From contig NZ_JBHSBN010000002.1 of the NCBI RefSeq assembly GCF_042650605.1, positions 522,510 to 586,509 of the forward strand: a stretch of DNA of 64,000 nucleotides. Direction: 5' to 3'. The position numbers and the translations under genes were made by a program. The notes beneath the pieces were generated by a model. The model was not told the DNA's origin. It saw nothing but the letters and a program-made list of their open reading frames with translations, and searched no databases. Shown in pieces: positions 8,373 to 16,817 of this stretch; position 1 is the first letter of the stretch; every line of letters begins with the position of its first letter. Source of the stretch: Micromonospora_J zhanjiangensis. GTDB lineage: Bacteria > Actinomycetota > Actinomycetes > Mycobacteriales > Micromonosporaceae.

Positions 8373-8406
8373 GAATGGGGTTCCGGCACGTGCCGGAACC
8401 CCATTC
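8373..8406. terminator. Perfect 34-bp palindromic terminator
   Basis: GAATGGGGTTCCGGC pairs with GCCGGAACCCCATTC around a 4-nt loop, with no mismatch. It lies 10 bases after the secreted-protein stop and before the convergent bsaP end, so it can terminate both strands. Confidence 0.75.
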
Positions 8407-8465
8407 TCAGGCTCGATCCGCCGACGTGTTGATGGGCAGTTGGCCGGTGCGGAGGATGGCGCCGG

Positions 8466-8693
8466 TCAGGAGCGCAGCTCGCCGTGTTGGACGCAGACCG
8501 CGGTCCAGCCGGTCGGAACGACCTGCACCTTCATCCGGCGCCGGCAGTCCGGGCAGAACCGGGGCGGTTCGAGTTGCCGGGCCGCCCCGCAGGCATCGTG
8601 CGGACCGGCGGCGGCCGGCTCGCCGCACCGGTCGCACCAGGGTGGTCCGTCGGTGCCGGCCGGTCCGGCGGTTCGCGGTAGGGGTGCGGACAC
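8466..8693 (-). CDS. bsaP: Biotin synthase auxiliary protein
   Basis: 75 residues with the features of the actinobacterial BsaP family. WCDRCGEPAAAGPHDAC is a CxxC...H..C cluster, and RFCPDCRRRMKVQVVPTGWTAVCVQHGE contains the conserved CPxC, the MxVQVxPxGW stretch and a final C..HGE. BsaP is a small Fe-S-binding partner required for biotin synthase activity in mycobacteria. It lies 75 bp downstream of bioB in the same direction, the usual arrangement. The start at 8693 is the first ATG before the cysteine cluster. Confidence 0.85.
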   Translation of the reverse strand: MSAPLPRTAGPAGTDGPPWCDRCGEPAAAGPHDACGAARQLEPPRFCPDCRRRMKVQVVPTGWTAVCVQHGELRS

Positions 8694-8768
8694 CGTGCCT
8701 CCCGAATGGCTCGAATCGTCGTCTGCCGGCGTCCCGGTAGGTCGACGGCGGGACCGGCCGGCCCTCAG

Positions 8769-9764
8769 TCAGATCGTCGCCGACAGGGCCTTGACCGGCA
8801 TCTTCAGGTCGTCGAGCAGGTCCAGGTCGGCGGTGGCCGGCCGGCCCAGCGTGGTCAGGTAGTTGCCGACGATGACCGCGTTGATGCCGCCGAGCAGGCC
8901 GTCCCGGGTGCCCAGGTCGCCGAGGGTGATCTCCCGACCGCCGGCGTACCGCAGGATGGTGCGCGGCATGGCCAGCCGGAACGCGACGATGGCCCGCAGC
9001 GCGTCCTTTCCGTCGACCACCGGCCGGTCGGCGAACGGGGTGCCCGGCCGGGGATTGAGGAAGTTCAGCGGCACCTCGTGCGGGTCCAGCGCGGCGAGTT
9101 GGGCGGCGAACTCGGCCCGCTGCTCGACGCTCTCGCCGAGGCCCAGGATGCCGCCGCAGCAGACCTCCATGCCCGACTCGCGGACCATCCGCAGGGTTTC
9201 CCAGCGCTCCTCGAACGAGTGCGTGGTGACCACGTTCGGGAAGTACGACCGGCAGGTCTCCAGGTTGTGGTTGTACCGGTGCACACCCATCTCGACCAGC
9301 TCGTCCACCTGCGCCTGCGTCAGCATGCCCAGCGACGCGGCGACCTGGATGTCCACCTCCGCCTTGATCGCGGCGACCCCGTCGCGCATCTGCCGCATCA
9401 GCCGCTCGTCCGGTCCGCGTACCGCGGCCACGATGCAGAACTCGGTGGCCCCCGTCGCGGCGGTCTGCTTCGCCGCCTCCACCAGCGACGGGATGTCCAA
9501 CCAGACCGACCGGACGGGCGAGGTGAACAGCCCGGACTGCGAGCAGAAGTGGCAGTCCTCGGGGCAGCCGCCGGTCTTCAGCGAGACGATCCCCTCCACC
9601 TCGACCTCCGGCCCGCACCAGCGCAGCCGTACCTCGTGCGCGAGTTGCAGGGCCTCCGGCAGGTGCTCGTCGGGCAGCCGCAGGACCGCCAGCACGCCGG
9701 TCTCGTCGAGGCCGACGCCGGCACCCAGCACCTGCTCACGGGCCTGGTCAAGGATTTCTGGCAT
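8769..9764 (-). CDS. bioB: Biotin synthase
   Basis: 331 residues. It is a radical-SAM enzyme that inserts sulfur into dethiobiotin. The SAM [4Fe-4S] cluster motif is GGCPEDCHFC (Cys67, Cys71, Cys74). The [2Fe-2S] sulfur-donor cluster ligands are in YNHNLETCRSYF and the GMEVCCGGILGLGE segment. LNFLNPRPGTPF and the AGGREITL motif complete the family signature. The ATG at 9764 has AGGG 8 nt upstream and matches family length. It diverges from bioF across 54 bp and runs toward bsaP, so the biotin genes form a divergent pair of short operons. Confidence 0.97.
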   Translation of the reverse strand: MPEILDQAREQVLGAGVGLDETGVLAVLRLPDEHLPEALQLAHEVRLRWCGPEVEVEGIVSLKTGGCPEDCHFCSQSGLFTSPVRSVWLDIPSLVEAAKQTAATGATEFCIVAAVRGPDERLMRQMRDGVAAIKAEVDIQVAASLGMLTQAQVDELVEMGVHRYNHNLETCRSYFPNVVTTHSFEERWETLRMVRESGMEVCCGGILGLGESVEQRAEFAAQLAALDPHEVPLNFLNPRPGTPFADRPVVDGKDALRAIVAFRLAMPRTILRYAGGREITLGDLGTRDGLLGGINAVIVGNYLTTLGRPATADLDLLDDLKMPVKALSATI

Positions 9765-9818
9765 GGCACGTACCCTACTAGGCGTCCCGGCCCGGATCCG
9801 AGCACGGAGGGAGCGCGC

Positions 9819-10958
9819 GTGGTGGGCGACTGGCTGACGGCACTGGACCGGCGTGCCCGACTGCGCGCCAAGGCGGGGCTCACCCGGACGCTGCGGCCCC
9901 GCGCCGCCGAGGACCGGGTGATCGACCTGGCCGGCAACGACTACCTGGGGCTGGCCCGGCACCCCGAGGTCACCGCCGCCGCCGCCGCGGCCCTGCCCGG
10001 GTACGGGTTGGGCGCGACCGGCTCCCGGCTGGTGCGTGGCTCCACCGACCTGCACGCCGCGCTGGAGGAGACGCTCGCCGACTGGCTGGGTGTCCGCCGG
10101 GCACTGGTCTACTCGTCCGGCTATCTGGCCAACCTCGGTGCGATCCGGGGGCTGGTCGGGCCGCGTACGCTGCTCGTCTCCGACGCGCACAACCACGCCT
10201 CGCTGATCGACGGGTGCCGGCTCTCCGGTGCCGAGACGGTGGTCACCCCGCACGCCGACGTGACCGCCGTACGGGCGGCGCTGGCCGCCGCGCCGGGCCG
10301 GCCGGCGGTGGTGGTCACCGAGTCGGTCTTCTCGGTCGACGGTGACCTGGCGCCGCTGGCCGACCTGCACGCGGTGGCCCGGGAGCACGGCGCGCTGCTG
10401 CTGGTCGACGACGCGCACGCGCTGGGCGTACTCGGTCCGACCGGCGCCGGTGGGGTGGCCGCGGCCGGGCTGGCCGGCGAGCCGGACGTGGTGGTCACCG
10501 CCACCCTGTCCAAGGCGCTGGGCGGGGCCGGCGGACTGGTCGCCGGGCCGGCCGAACTGGTCCGGCACCTGGTCGAGACCGGACGTACCTTCATCTTCGA
10601 CACCGCGCTGCCGCCGGCGGTGGCGGCCGGGGTGCTCGCCGCGGCCGGGCTGGCCCGGTCCGGCGACCGGCTGCGCGCCGAACTGGCGGACCGGACCGCC
10701 GCCGTGGTACGCCGGTTCGGTGCGGCCGGACTCGGGGTGTCGACGCCGGACGCGGCGGTGGTCTCGGTGACCGCGCCGGGTCCGGAGACCGCGCTGGCCT
10801 GGGCCGCCGACTGTCTGGACCGGGGCGTCGCGGTCGGGTGCTTCCGCCCGCCGTCGACGCCGGACAACCGGTCCCGGCTCCGGCTGACCGTCAACGCCGG
10901 GGTGCCCCGCGCCGACTTCGACCGGGCCCTCGGAACCGTCCTGGAGTGTGCGCCATGA
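9819..10958 (+). CDS. bioF: 8-amino-7-oxononanoate synthase
   Basis: 379 residues. A PLP enzyme that condenses pimeloyl-ACP/CoA with L-alanine in biotin synthesis. Seen: DLAGNDYLGLARHPEV near the start, GATGSRLVRGST, the LVDDAHALGVLG aspartate, and the Schiff-base lysine in TLSKALGGAGG (Lys232). The start is the GTG at 9819, 8 nt after GGAGG. A second GTG is the next codon. It overlaps bioD by ATGA, implying translational coupling, and diverges from bioB. Confidence 0.96.
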   Translation: MVGDWLTALDRRARLRAKAGLTRTLRPRAAEDRVIDLAGNDYLGLARHPEVTAAAAAALPGYGLGATGSRLVRGSTDLHAALEETLADWLGVRRALVYSSGYLANLGAIRGLVGPRTLLVSDAHNHASLIDGCRLSGAETVVTPHADVTAVRAALAAAPGRPAVVVTESVFSVDGDLAPLADLHAVAREHGALLLVDDAHALGVLGPTGAGGVAAAGLAGEPDVVVTATLSKALGGAGGLVAGPAELVRHLVETGRTFIFDTALPPAVAAGVLAAAGLARSGDRLRAELADRTAAVVRRFGAAGLGVSTPDAAVVSVTAPGPETALAWAADCLDRGVAVGCFRPPSTPDNRSRLRLTVNAGVPRADFDRALGTVLECAP

Positions 10959-11794
10959 GTGTGGAGAGCGAGCGGGTGTCCGCGGTCGTCACGGCGACCG
11001 TCGATGAGGTCGGGGACGGCGTCGACGAGGTGACCGCCGTCGACGGGGTCCGGGCCGCGCCGGCGGACCGCGGGGCCTGGCGGGGACCGGTGCTGGTGAC
11101 CGGGACCGACACCGACGTCGGCAAGACGGTGGCGACCGCCGCGGTGGCCGCCGCGGCGCAGGCCGCCGGGCTGCGGGTGGCGGTGGTCAAACCGGGGCAG
11201 ACCGGCGTGGCCGACGGTCGGCCGACCGACATCGACGTGGTCACCCGGCTGTCCGCACCCACCACCACCCGGACCCTGGCCAGCTTCCCCGACCCGCTGG
11301 CGCCGCTGGCGGCGGCCCGGGTGGCGGCGTTGGAACCGCTGGAGCTGTACGCGGTCGCCGACGCGATCCGGGCCGAGGCGCGCGACCACGACCTGGTGCT
11401 CATCGAGGGAGCCGGCGGACTGCTCGTCCCGATGGGGCTGCGCCCGTCCGGCGAGCCGTGGACGGTGGCCGATCTCGCGGTGTCCCTCGGCGCGCCGGCC
11501 GTCGTGGTGGCCCGGGCCGGACTGGGCACCCTGAACCACATCGCGCTCACCCTGGAGGCGCTGGACCGGCGCGCGGTGCCGGCCGGGGTGGTCCTCGGGG
11601 CCTGGCCCACCGAGCCGGAACTGGTGCACTGGGCCAATCTCACCGACCTGGTGCCCAACCTGGTCGGCGTGGTGCCGGACGGGGCCGGCGGGATGGATCC
11701 GGGGGTGTTCCAACGCTCGGCCACCGGCTGGCTCACCCCCGCCCTGTACGGCGTGCTCGACGACTGGCGGGCCTGGGCCGAGGACGTGCACTGA
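10955..11794 (+). CDS. bioD: ATP-dependent dethiobiotin synthetase
   Basis: 279 residues. It closes the ureido ring of dethiobiotin from 7,8-diaminopelargonate. The P-loop GTDTDVGKT lies at residues 50-58, VVKPGQTG follows, and LVLIEGAGGLLVPM is the second nucleotide/substrate loop. About 40 residues precede the usual start of the fold. The ATG is kept because it overlaps the bioF stop (ATGA), but the extension is unusual and low in complexity. No bioA is in the window. Confidence 0.95.
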   Translation: MSVESERVSAVVTATVDEVGDGVDEVTAVDGVRAAPADRGAWRGPVLVTGTDTDVGKTVATAAVAAAAQAAGLRVAVVKPGQTGVADGRPTDIDVVTRLSAPTTTRTLASFPDPLAPLAAARVAALEPLELYAVADAIRAEARDHDLVLIEGAGGLLVPMGLRPSGEPWTVADLAVSLGAPAVVVARAGLGTLNHIALTLEALDRRAVPAGVVLGAWPTEPELVHWANLTDLVPNLVGVVPDGAGGMDPGVFQRSATGWLTPALYGVLDDWRAWAEDVH

Positions 11795-11860
11795 GCCGTA
11801 CCGGCGGCACCCGACTTTCGTCGGTAACGGTCCGGCCCGACCGTCGGTAGCCTGACCGCC

Positions 11861-13633
11861 GTGCCAGCCGCGATCGTCCCGGCCGACCCGGGTGCCCGGA
11901 CAGGGGCCACCCCGGCCGACCACCCCGACCGTCCACCGCGCCGGTGGGTGTTGCGGGACGGGCTGCTCTGGACCGTCCTGGCGGCTCCCGTCGCGTACGG
12001 TCGGTCGGGTCCGCCGTGGCAGCCGGTCTCCGTCGTGCTGTTGGTCGGGCTGCTGTCGCTGCTCGCGGCGGCGGTGGTCGGCAGCCGCCGGTGGCCGCTG
12101 GCCGGGCTGGTACTGGTGCTGCTGGGCACCTGGTTCGACGGCAACGTCGTTTTCGCCGTCCCGGTGCTCAGCTATCTGGTCGGGCTGCGGCTGACCCGGG
12201 CGCGGCCGGCGGTGTCGGTCTTCGCCCTGGTCGCGGCCGCCGGTACGGTGCTCAACCTGGCGCTGGTGGGCGCCAGCCTGGCCACCTGGTACCTGGCCGC
12301 GACGATCCTGCTGTTCGGTGGCGTGTTCCCGTGGCTGGTCGGGCGCTACCGGCGGCAGCGGTGGGACCTGGTGCTGGCCGGCTGGCGGCAGGCCGAGGCG
12401 TTGGAACGCGAGCGGCGCGGCGCCGACGAACGGGTCCGGCTGCGCGAGCGGGCTCGGATCGCCCGGGACATGCACGACTCGCTGGGGCACGAACTGAGCC
12501 TTATCGCGTTGCGCGCCGGCGCGTTGGAGATGGCCGCCGACCTGGATCCCCGGCACCGGGCCGCGGCGACCGAACTGCGCGTCAGCGTGGCAGCCGCCAC
12601 CGAACGGCTCCGGGAGATCATCGGCGTGCTCCGGGAGACCCCCGAACCGGCGCCCACCCGACCGGTCGCCGGTACGGTGGCCGACCTCGTGGCCGGCGCC
12701 CGGGACGCCGGCGTGACCGTCGACCTGTGGTTCGACGGTCACCCGGACACGGACGTACGGCCGCCGGTGGCGGCCCCGGAACATCGCGCGGTGGTCCCCG
12801 AGCCGCCGGCAGCGGACCAACCGCCGGTCGTGGATCCGGTGGCCGGGTTGCCGCCGCTGGTGGCTGGGGCGGTGCACCGGGTGGTACGGGAGGGCCTGAC
12901 CAACGCGGCCCGGTACGCCCCGGGCGCGGCGGTCACCGTGACGGTGACCCGGGTGGGCGGGGAACTCGAGGTGGACGTGACCAACGCCGCGCCGCCGCCG
13001 GGCGCGCCGGCCGGGCCGCTGTCCACCGGGTCCGGCCTGATCGCCCTGCGGGAAGGGATCGGCCTGCTCGGTGGTGCGCTGCACGCCGGACCACGTCACG
13101 ACGGCGGCTTCGCGGTGACCGCCCGCCTGCCGGTAGCCGCCGCGGCACCGGCGGCTGGGGAGGCACCCGTCGACCCGGCCCTGGTCGGCGCTCCGGTCGG
13201 CGCCCCGGTCGCCGTGCCGGAAGCGGTCGGCGGCCCGGACGCGATGGTCGGCCCGCTGGGTGGTGGGGCCGCCGACCGGTTGCGCGACGCGCGGCGGCGG
13301 GTCCGGCACAGCCTGCTGGTAGCGGTGACCGCGCCGGCGGTGCTGGCCGGTGTGCTCTCGCTGGTCTACTACCCGGCCGCCACCGTCGACGCGGTGCTGG
13401 ACCGCCCGGCGTACGACGGGATGCGCATCGGCCAGCCCCGGTCCGAGTTGACCGGGCTGCCGCGCCGGCAGGTCGACGAACCGTCGCCCGCGCCGCCGGT
13501 GCCGGCGGGAGCCCGCTGCGAGTACTACACCGACGGGAACTTCCCGCTGGCCCGGCCGACCTACCGGTTGTGCTTCGAGACCGGCCGGCTGGTGGCCAAG
13601 GACATACTGAACGAGGACGAGGAGCAACCGTGA
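11861..13633 (+). CDS. NarL/DesK-type sensor histidine kinase with a membrane-anchored C-terminal extension
   Basis: 590 residues. The N-terminal half has five or six membrane helices (about 35-150). A HisKA_3 dimerisation domain follows, with ARDMHDSLGHELS and phospho-accepting His205. A HATPase domain then has REGLTNAARYAPGA (N box) and STGSGLIALREGIGLLGG (G boxes). Unusually, the chain continues for about 130 residues: an Ala-Pro linker, a further membrane segment (HSLLVAVTAPAVLAGVLSLVYYP) and a small domain with two cysteines (CEYYTDG..., RLCFETG). Orthodox kinases of this family stop after the ATPase. The start is GTG at 11861. It overlaps the response-regulator gene by GTGA. Confidence 0.88.
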   Translation: MPAAIVPADPGARTGATPADHPDRPPRRWVLRDGLLWTVLAAPVAYGRSGPPWQPVSVVLLVGLLSLLAAAVVGSRRWPLAGLVLVLLGTWFDGNVVFAVPVLSYLVGLRLTRARPAVSVFALVAAAGTVLNLALVGASLATWYLAATILLFGGVFPWLVGRYRRQRWDLVLAGWRQAEALERERRGADERVRLRERARIARDMHDSLGHELSLIALRAGALEMAADLDPRHRAAATELRVSVAAATERLREIIGVLRETPEPAPTRPVAGTVADLVAGARDAGVTVDLWFDGHPDTDVRPPVAAPEHRAVVPEPPAADQPPVVDPVAGLPPLVAGAVHRVVREGLTNAARYAPGAAVTVTVTRVGGELEVDVTNAAPPPGAPAGPLSTGSGLIALREGIGLLGGALHAGPRHDGGFAVTARLPVAAAAPAAGEAPVDPALVGAPVGAPVAVPEAVGGPDAMVGPLGGGAADRLRDARRRVRHSLLVAVTAPAVLAGVLSLVYYPAATVDAVLDRPAYDGMRIGQPRSELTGLPRRQVDEPSPAPPVPAGARCEYYTDGNFPLARPTYRLCFETGRLVAKDILNEDEEQP

Positions 13634-14286
13634 CGATCCCGGTCCTGGTGGCCGACGACGAGATGATGATCCGGGCCGGGGTGCGGGCCATCCTGGCCAG
13701 CGACCCGGAGATCGAGGTGGTGGCCGAGGCGGCCGACGGTCGGGCCGCGGTCGACCTGGCCCGGGCGCACCGCCCACGGGTGGCGCTGCTGGACATCCGG
13801 ATGCCGCGACTGGACGGGCTGACCGCCGCCGCCGAGATCCGCCGGCTGGTGCCGGAGACGGCGGTGCTGATGCTGACGACCTTCGGCGAGGACGACTACA
13901 TCGGCCGGGCGCTCGGCGACGGGGTGAGCGGATTCCTGCTGAAGTCCGGCGATCCGCGCGAACTCGTCGCCGGGATCCGGGCCGCCGCGTCCGGCGCGGC
14001 CTACCTGTCACCCCCGGTGGCCCGACGGGTGATCGACCTGAACGGCGGGCGGATGGCCCGCCGCCCGGCGGCCCGGCTGCGTACCGCCGGGCTCACCGAG
14101 CGGGAGCGCGAGGTGCTCGCCCTGGTCGGGGCGGGGCTGTCCAACGCCGAGATCGCCGCCCGGCTGTTCCTCGTCGAGGGCACCGTGAAGAGCTACCTGA
14201 GCAGCATCTTCGTCCGGCTGGAGGTACGTAACCGGGTACAGGCCGCGATCGTCGCCCACGAGGCCGGCCTGGTCCCCGGGGCGTGA
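13630..14286 (+). CDS. NarL/FixJ-family response regulator
   Basis: 218 residues. The receiver domain has the acidic pair at Asp9-Asp10, phospho-acceptor Asp55 (LLDIRM), the TTF switch Thr and LLKSGD lysine. A LuxR-type HTH follows (LTEREREVLALVGAGLSNAEIAARLFLVEGTVKSYLSSIFVRL). It is translationally coupled to the kinase at 11861 and is its evident partner. Targets are not visible; the pair ends at a hairpin. Confidence 0.93.
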   Translation: MTIPVLVADDEMMIRAGVRAILASDPEIEVVAEAADGRAAVDLARAHRPRVALLDIRMPRLDGLTAAAEIRRLVPETAVLMLTTFGEDDYIGRALGDGVSGFLLKSGDPRELVAGIRAAASGAAYLSPPVARRVIDLNGGRMARRPAARLRTAGLTEREREVLALVGAGLSNAEIAARLFLVEGTVKSYLSSIFVRLEVRNRVQAAIVAHEAGLVPGA

Positions 14287-14290
14287 AGCC

Positions 14291-14326
14291 GGGAGCGGGC
14301 CCGCGTCACGACGAAGGCCCGCTCCC
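14291..14326. terminator. Hairpin between convergent genes
   Basis: An 11-bp perfect inverted repeat (GGGAGCGGGCC and its complement) around a 14-nt loop lies 4 bases after the response-regulator stop and ends 8 bases before the stop of the opposing hydrolase. Confidence 0.65.
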
Positions 14327-14334
14327 GCTGGTGC

Positions 14335-15489
14335 TCAGTCGGTGTGGAAAACGACCTCGGGGTAGGCCGCGGCCGGGCCGTCCAGCAGCGGGGCGGGACG
14401 GCCGCGCAGGTGCCGATCGAGGAAGGCGGCCAGGTACTCCCGGGTGATCAGCAACTGCCGGTCGGCCGGGATGGCGCCCGGGTCGAGGCCGAGCTGGGCA
14501 CCGAGCACCGGGCGGTCGGTGAACGACATGTGCCCGCTGCCGGTGACGGTCAGCCACCGCTTCCACCCGGTCAGACCGGCCAGGTCGCGGACCCAACTGG
14601 GGTCGTCGGGACGCTGCGAGCCGACCAGCAGGACCGGCTTGGCGATCGGCCCGACCGGCACGAACAGGGTGCCGTCCAGGTCGGCGGCGGCGGCCACCCG
14701 GGCGTCGGTGCCGAGGGTGCGCACCGCCGACGCGCCGCCGATCGAGTGGCCGGCCAGGGCGATCCGGCCGCGGTCCAGGAACCGGGCACCGGGCCAGGCC
14801 GGCCGCCGCCCGGTCAGCCGGTCCAGCACGAACGACAGGTCGGCCCGCCGGCCCTCCACCACCGCGGCCGCCGTACCGTCGGACCACTTGTCGCAGGCCA
14901 GGCAGTCGGCCACCCGACCGTCGGGGAACTGCACCCCGCGCGCCTCGTACGGGTGGTCCACCCCGGCCACCAGGTAGCCCCGGCTGGCCAGGTCCTCGGC
15001 CAGCCCGGTCAGCGACTCCCGGCTCAGGCTGAAGCCGGGGGAGAGGACCACCAGCGGCCAGCCGCGCGCCGTGGGTCGTACCGGGGCGTCCCGGCGGGCG
15101 TTGGTGCGTACCGTGGTGAGCAGGTCCGGCGGGACCGGCAGACCCTCCGCGGCGACGATCCGCGCGGACACGGCGGCCGTGGTGTAGGGCGCGGCCGGGC
15201 CGGAACCCGGCAGCGCCGGGTACCACAGCGACACCATCAGCTCCCGGCGCCGCTCGGGCCGCCACGGGTCGGGCCGGTCGTCGTCGGTCAGGTGCAGCCA
15301 GGTGGTGCCCACCGGGTACCGCCCGGTCGGCGCCGGCAGCGACAACCCGGCCGGCGCGGGGGTCGGGGCGCCGACCGGCGCCGCCACCCGGTCGGTGGCC
15401 GCGCGCGCCGGCTGTCGTCCGGCCGCCACCGCGCCGCCGGACACCAGCACCGCCAACAACACCGCGAGTACGCGGGATGACGTGAACAC
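14335..15489 (-). CDS. Secreted alpha/beta hydrolase, PAF-acetylhydrolase/lipase-like
   Basis: 384 residues with a Sec signal peptide (VLAVLLAVLVSGGAVAAGRQPARA). The lipase-type nucleophile elbow GHSIGGA is preceded by RIALAG. LVVLSPGFSLSRESLTGLAEDLASRGYLVAGVDHPYEA is the strand-loop unit characteristic of bacterial PAF-acetylhydrolase/cutinase-like proteins, and GSGHMSFTD carries the catalytic His. The product is probably exported and acts on lipid or polyester esters. It is a single gene convergent with the two-component pair. Confidence 0.82.
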   Translation of the reverse strand: MFTSSRVLAVLLAVLVSGGAVAAGRQPARAATDRVAAPVGAPTPAPAGLSLPAPTGRYPVGTTWLHLTDDDRPDPWRPERRRELMVSLWYPALPGSGPAAPYTTAAVSARIVAAEGLPVPPDLLTTVRTNARRDAPVRPTARGWPLVVLSPGFSLSRESLTGLAEDLASRGYLVAGVDHPYEARGVQFPDGRVADCLACDKWSDGTAAAVVEGRRADLSFVLDRLTGRRPAWPGARFLDRGRIALAGHSIGGASAVRTLGTDARVAAAADLDGTLFVPVGPIAKPVLLVGSQRPDDPSWVRDLAGLTGWKRWLTVTGSGHMSFTDRPVLGAQLGLDPGAIPADRQLLITREYLAAFLDRHLRGRPAPLLDGPAAAYPEVVFHTD

Positions 15490-15593
15490 GATTGTTCGCC
15501 TCCCTGAGGATCCGTCGTCATGTCACCGTGACGGTAGGGATCCGGCCGGGTGCGGCACCTGAGGCGAAAGCGGTGGAAGCGTACTGACTTTCG

Positions 15594-16817
15594 TCAGGCT
15601 GCGGCGCGGGCGGGCGTGGCCGCGCGCAGGACGAAGGCGTCCGGCATCCGGAACGACAGGTTGTCCGGGCACCACGGTGGCCGGACCACGGTCGTGCCGG
15701 GCAGCAGCGGCGCCGCCTCGGCCGCCACCACCGCGGCCTCCATCCGGGACAGTTGGGCGCCGACGCAGCGGTGCGCGCCGGCCCCGAAGGCGAGGTGTCG
15801 CCGCGAGCCGCGCTGGCCGGGCCGGAAACCGTCCGGGTCGGCGACCACGGCCGGATCGCGGCCGGCCCGGGCCAGCCAGAGCATCACGCTCGTGCCGGCC
15901 GGCACCGGCACGCCGCCGAGCACGCCGTCCCGGGCGGCGGTCCGGCGCCAGGTGACGATCGGCGGTTCCAGCCGCAGCCCCTCCTCGACCACGTCGTCCA
16001 CCGACACCGTGCCGTCGGCCAGCGCGGCCAGCGTCGCGGCCTCGCCGTGCAACCGGTGCAGCAGCAGGGTGAGGAACTGCGAGGTGGTCTCCTGGCCGGC
16101 CACCAGCAGGAAGAACAGCGCACCGACCAGCACGTCGGGCGGGTGCCCGGCGGCCCGCAGTTCGGCGGTCAGACCCGCGCCGGTGGCGGTGAACTCCCGC
16201 AGTACGCGGTGGAACCGACCGACCGTGTCGGCCAGTTCCCGCTGCCGGTCGGCGTCCACCGGTGCCCAGAACAGCTCCAGTGCCGACCGGGCGAACCGCT
16301 TGACCGCGTCGACCCCGGCGGGCGGCAGGTCGACCAGCCGGGCCAGGACCAGCAGCGGCAGGTCGGCGGCGAGGTCGGCGTACAGGTCCACCTCCCGACC
16401 GGCGCGCAGCGTCGCGCGCAGCCCGGCCACCCGGTCCCGTACCAGGGCGGTGAGCCACGGTCGTTGCTCGGCCACCCGGTGCGGGTGCAGGGCCGCGGCG
16501 ACGATCGACCGGATGCCCGGGTGGCTCGGGCCGCCGTTGTTGGCCAGCGTCGGTGGCAACCGGAAACCGTGCCGGGCGAGGATCCGCAGCGCGGCGACCG
16601 GGATCGGGGTGACCGCGTCCAGCGCGTTGTCCGGACGCCAGGCGTCCGGGTCGCCGAGCACCTGCCGGACCAGGGCGTGCCGGGTCACCACCAGATGCCG
16701 GACGCCGACCTGGTCGCGCACCGGTACGACGTCCGGCCAGGACCGCTCGACCGGCCCCTGCCAACTGCGGAACAACACCTGCGGAACGTTATGCCGTCGA
16801 CCGGTCCCGATCGGCAC
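15594..16817 (-). CDS. Cytochrome P450
   Basis: About 407 residues. The I-helix has AGQETT (oxygen-activation Thr), the K-helix has EGLRLEP (ExxR), and the heme loop is FGAGAHRCVGAQL with the thiolate Cys. TANNGGPSHPGIRSIVAAAL replaces the more usual H-T/R-R-L-V substrate-proximal segment. Start uncertain: GTG 16817 overlaps the upstream methyltransferase by 29 bp, while a GTG at 16778 lies just after that gene's stop. Neither has a clear ribosome site. No ferredoxin or reductase gene is adjacent, so electron donors must come from elsewhere. The substrate is unknown; secondary-metabolite or lipid oxidation is possible. Confidence 0.9.
   Translation of the reverse strand: MPIGTGRRHNVPQVLFRSWQGPVERSWPDVVPVRDQVGVRHLVVTRHALVRQVLGDPDAWRPDNALDAVTPIPVAALRILARHGFRLPPTLANNGGPSHPGIRSIVAAALHPHRVAEQRPWLTALVRDRVAGLRATLRAGREVDLYADLAADLPLLVLARLVDLPPAGVDAVKRFARSALELFWAPVDADRQRELADTVGRFHRVLREFTATGAGLTAELRAAGHPPDVLVGALFFLLVAGQETTSQFLTLLLHRLHGEAATLAALADGTVSVDDVVEEGLRLEPPIVTWRRTAARDGVLGGVPVPAGTSVMLWLARAGRDPAVVADPDGFRPGQRGSRRHLAFGAGAHRCVGAQLSRMEAAVVAAEAAPLLPGTTVVRPPWCPDNLSFRMPDAFVLRAATPARAAA

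Noticed and set aside
11944..13629. Long plus-strand frame in front of the response regulator start
   Set aside because: It overlaps the histidine kinase gene in another frame and is Arg/Gly rich; the GTG at 13630 is the real response-regulator start.
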